Assembly (NCBI GenBank): GCA_021776825.1 | Contig: JAJFFG010000107.1 | Span: 1 to 64,000, forward strand | DNA length: 64,000 nucleotides | Direction: 5' to 3' | Source of the DNA: Planctomycetota bacterium | GTDB lineage: Bacteria > Planctomycetota > JAJSAM01 > JAJVHW01 | Part shown: positions 61,542-64,000 of the stretch, piece by piece | Numbering within the stretch: the stretch's first letter is position 1 | Layout of the letters: each line of letters begins with the position of its first letter | Made by a program: the position numbers and the translations under genes | Notes under the pieces: generated by a model | Databases searched by the model: none | The model's input: the letters and a program-made list of their open reading frames with translations, nothing else | What the model was told of the DNA's origin: nothing

Positions 61542-63182
61542 ATGCCTGATGCGATTGTCGTCGCGAGTCAGGTAGCGTACGCTGAAGTCAGTTCGTGGAG
61601 TTGGGAGTTGGACGAGCAGAAACACCGAATCGAGACGCTGACCGTCTACCTCGTGAAGGAAGGCGTCACCTCTGAGAACGTCGTCGATCCAAGTCTCTGG
61701 CCAGGCGATGACGTTGTCGCCGCCGCGACGGCCATCGGCACGCTCCACACGACTCAGGTTCCGGTGCATCCGCCGTCTTGGGCGAAGCTCCTGAACGAAG
61801 CTGACGCGGGGACACCCGATGGCCTCATTTCTGCGAGCGCCGGCGCAGTGCTTCTGATTCAGCAGCGTGGGCGCATCCTCGCGATCACGTTCGGCACCGG
61901 GCGGCATCGCCTCCAGCCAGGTGTGACCGAGGAGGCGTTCGGGTTGAGGACCACTCTCAACTCAGTGGATCCGGAGGCGATCCGGTCCATCGACAGGCAG
62001 TCCATTGACTCGCTGGCGAAGATCAGTCGGGAGCAGATGAGCCGAGCGTCGCGTCTAGAGGCGTTCGGCCTGGACGTGGAACAGGATCTGCTGCGTAGCG
62101 TGCACGGCGTCCCCATCGACGACCGGCTTGGGCTTCGCATGGGCGGCAGTGACGCTCTGGCCGTCGGTGTACGAGCCGGGCTCGCTGAACTGCCTGCACT
62201 GATGGACCGCTACTTGGAGCAGTACGAGAAGACGACCTACCGTGAGGAGTACGCATGGATCGATCAGATCCAGCCCGTCCGAGATCGCGAGGCCACGAGC
62301 CGCCTCGACCTTGCGCTATCGGACCGACTCCTGCTGGGCGACGAGCAGGACGTGTGGCTTGCAGCTCCGGAGATCATTCCGTGGGCTAGCTTCGGTGGGT
62401 TCCGATATGGAACTGCAGCGACGGGCGATCTGCTGCACGACATCGACCTCGCCTCGTTTCGGGCGGCGATGCGATCCGGAACGGAGCTCGGCGTCAGCTA
62501 CCTGCGAGCGAAAGCAGTCATGCTGTACGCGACCGACGGCACGACTCCGCTCGCCCGATGGACGGCGTACCGCTGCCTCTATGCCGAGCAGGATCTCGAC
62601 GGCGACCGCTACATCCTCACCAACGGCAAGTGGTACCGGCTCGACAAGGACTTCGTCAGCGACGTCGACAACTTCATCGATGAGATCGCTGCGCCGACCG
62701 ACCTGGATCTTCCAGCGGCGCGGCTGGGCGAACGAGAGGACGCCTACAACCGAAGAGCCGCCACCGCGGCGAGTCGCGATGTCGTTCTGATGGACGCGAA
62801 TCTGATCCAGCCAGCACCCGGCCAGAGCCGGATCGAGTTCTGCGATCTCTACGACCACACGGAGAAGCGACTCGTCCACGTGAAGAAGTACGGCGGCTCG
62901 AGCGTGCTCAGCCACCTGTTCTCGCAGGGTCTCGTCTCGGCGACGCTACTCGCGACCGACCGGGGCTTCCGAGGCCGCGTCAACGAGAAGCTCCCTCCGG
63001 TGGCTCAGATCGAGGGGCCCATCGACACGTCAGAGTTCGTGATCACGTTCGCCGTGATCACGAAGAGGCCGAACAACCTCAGGTTGCCGTTCTTCAGCAA
63101 GGTGAACCTCAGGCAGGCCACGCGGAACCTCCGCGCACAACGCTTCCGCGTAGAGCTCGCGGCCGTCGCCGTCGAGAACTGA
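61542..63182 (+). CDS. DUF6119 / TIGR04141-family protein
   Basis: A 546-aa protein matching the sporadically distributed TIGR04141 (DUF6119) family in length and motifs: YLRAKAVMLYA, YILTNGKWYRLDKDFVSDV (about 362-380), VVLMDANLIQPA, SRIEFCDLYDHTEKRLVHVK (about 428-447) and GGSSVLSHLFSQGLVSATLL (about 450-469), then FRGRVNEKLP. Members are patchily distributed and often found near integrases or on plasmids, which fits its place in this element. The biochemical role is not established to my knowledge; a defence or toxin-like role is often suspected. No signal peptide. It starts from ATG at 61542. Confidence 0.83.
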   Translation: MPDAIVVASQVAYAEVSSWSWELDEQKHRIETLTVYLVKEGVTSENVVDPSLWPGDDVVAAATAIGTLHTTQVPVHPPSWAKLLNEADAGTPDGLISASAGAVLLIQQRGRILAITFGTGRHRLQPGVTEEAFGLRTTLNSVDPEAIRSIDRQSIDSLAKISREQMSRASRLEAFGLDVEQDLLRSVHGVPIDDRLGLRMGGSDALAVGVRAGLAELPALMDRYLEQYEKTTYREEYAWIDQIQPVRDREATSRLDLALSDRLLLGDEQDVWLAAPEIIPWASFGGFRYGTAATGDLLHDIDLASFRAAMRSGTELGVSYLRAKAVMLYATDGTTPLARWTAYRCLYAEQDLDGDRYILTNGKWYRLDKDFVSDVDNFIDEIAAPTDLDLPAARLGEREDAYNRRAATAASRDVVLMDANLIQPAPGQSRIEFCDLYDHTEKRLVHVKKYGGSSVLSHLFSQGLVSATLLATDRGFRGRVNEKLPPVAQIEGPIDTSEFVITFAVITKRPNNLRLPFFSKVNLRQATRNLRAQRFRVELAAVAVEN

Positions 63183-63832
63183 GCGGCGACGAAGCGACCG
63201 ACCGTCCTGCGCGCCACCTGACCCCGGCGCCGTCAGGCTGCCCGACCGCAGGCTTGCGCGAGCGACCCGCGTGGCGCCGAGTGTGCCTGGCTCCAGCGGT
63301 GCGGGTGGGGCCGACGCGGCCTCTGAAGTGGTCGCCCGCACCCGGCGACGAGCGAGCGTGGGCCGGGTGCGAGCACAGAGAAACGTGAATCCCCGCACCG
63401 TGAGCGTTCCTCCGGTCCTTCTCGAGTCCGCCCAAGGGCCTGTCACGAGCGGTGTCGGTGCTACAGACCGCGCGCAGGGGCGACCATCCACGCTCGGTGG
63501 AGAGACTCGCCGTCCTCCGAATTCCTCGCGAGACGCGCGCGAAGGCTGCGGACCAGGACGTCGAGACGTTTAACGGCTCGATCCGCGTGGGGCGCTGCGA
63601 CCACCACCTGAAGGGACCGGCGGCGCGTCGGCCCCGCACTACCTCCCGGCGGCACCGACGCACCTCACGAACGGCTACCTGCACGCCGAGATCGTGGCGC
63701 TCACCGAGCGCGCCCTCGTCGCCATCAACCGATTGACGGGCCCGGGCCGCGCGGAGGCGCCGCGGCGCCCGCGAGGAGGAGTGTGCTCGCGAGGCCGAGG
63801 TAGCTGTTCAGCCGGTCCTCGCAGGTCGCAGC
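63183..63832. other. Intergenic region, no gene seen
   Basis: About 650 bp. An inverted repeat CGCACCCGGC (63337-63346) / GCCGGGTGCG (63362-63371) could terminate the DUF6119 transcript, though 155 bp past the stop. The other frames in this stretch look like chance readings. Confidence 0.5.
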
Positions 63833-64000
63833 CTACTCACCCTCCGCCTCGAGCGCTGCGAGGGTCTCGACCATCCAGTCGTACGCGCCCTCGGTATCCA
63901 GGCGCTTCGACGCGTAGTCGGCGGCGAGAAGGCCGTCCGACAAGAACTGATCGTGCTTCTCCGTGCACTTGTTTCCGACAGCTGCGGCGAGATCCACTGC
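63833..64000 (-). CDS. C-terminal end of a gene that begins beyond the window
   Basis: The minus strand is open from the window edge to a TAG at 63833-63835. It encodes 55 residues of well-behaved protein sequence: AVDLAAAVGNKCTEKHDQFL, SDGLLAADYASKRLDTEGAY and DWMVETLAALEAEGE. Composition and charge pattern favour real coding over the other frames. Family not recognised from this fragment. Confidence 0.6.
   Translation of the reverse strand, partial: AVDLAAAVGNKCTEKHDQFLSDGLLAADYASKRLDTEGAYDWMVETLAALEAEGE

Noticed and set aside
41081..64000. Complete tailed prophage
   Set aside because: Integrase and small phage-like proteins are present, but no terminase, portal, major capsid, tape measure or lysis gene could be recognised.

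Overview
The window is GC-rich, densely coding bacterial DNA, apparently from a planctomycete or a close relative. This is an inference from gene content: a membrane-anchored alpha/alpha-toroid repeat protein, HEAT-repeat proteins, a giant protein of carboxypeptidase-regulatory-like repeats, a Ser/Thr kinase fused to an AAA ATPase and TPRs, and lipoproteins or secreted proteins beside housekeeping genes. No rRNA gene is present to settle it.

Bases 1-41,000 are chromosomal backbone. In order they hold: a tandem SagB-type nitroreductase; a NodU/CmcH-type carbamoyltransferase between TPR-like and HEAT proteins; the giant repeat protein; a HAD phosphatase; a VWA/HEAT protein; prfB (with a classic CTT-TGA-C +1 frameshift) overlapping purH; rnc with a long basic low-complexity N-terminus, followed by mfd; a SurA-like lipoprotein; the toroid protein; a family-9 glycosyltransferase; an aminotransferase; rpsT behind a TPR gene; def-ribF-kinase; a minus-strand cassette of a papain-like protease plus two small proteins with the same C-terminus; a lipoprotein; and tRNA-Phe(GAA).

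The three gaps between convergent genes at 6.4-7.1, 26.7-27.0 and 29.5-29.9 kb are filled with dispersed palindromic (REP-like) and longer repeats. A different 0.2 kb repeat lies upstream of genes at 0.14-0.36 and 31.66-31.86 kb.

From the 3' end of tRNA-Phe (41,081) onward the window looks like an integrated mobile element. A tyrosine recombinase starts about 110 bp past the tRNA. It is followed by a small helix-turn-helix gene, a gene-poor decayed stretch, an AraC-like regulator coupled to an unknown gene, and a set of short paralogous proteins (about 120 aa, beta-rich, phage-structural in flavour) each with a strong ribosome-binding site. Then come a Gly-rich protein and a 1417-aa multidomain protein with a possible C-terminal PD-(D/E)xK nuclease, separated by one in-frame TGA. 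After these lie a glycosyltransferase, a methyltransferase, a secreted hydrolase, a HEPN-like gene with an early in-frame TGA, and a DUF6119/TIGR04141-type gene with a divergent partner. No terminase, portal or capsid gene was recognised, and the far attachment site was not found, so the element probably continues beyond the window or has been rearranged.

Two places deserve most attention as possible new systems: the protease plus twin-C-terminus cassette (37.2-39.3 kb), and the phage-flavoured paralog array leading into the interrupted giant protein (46.4-55.5 kb).
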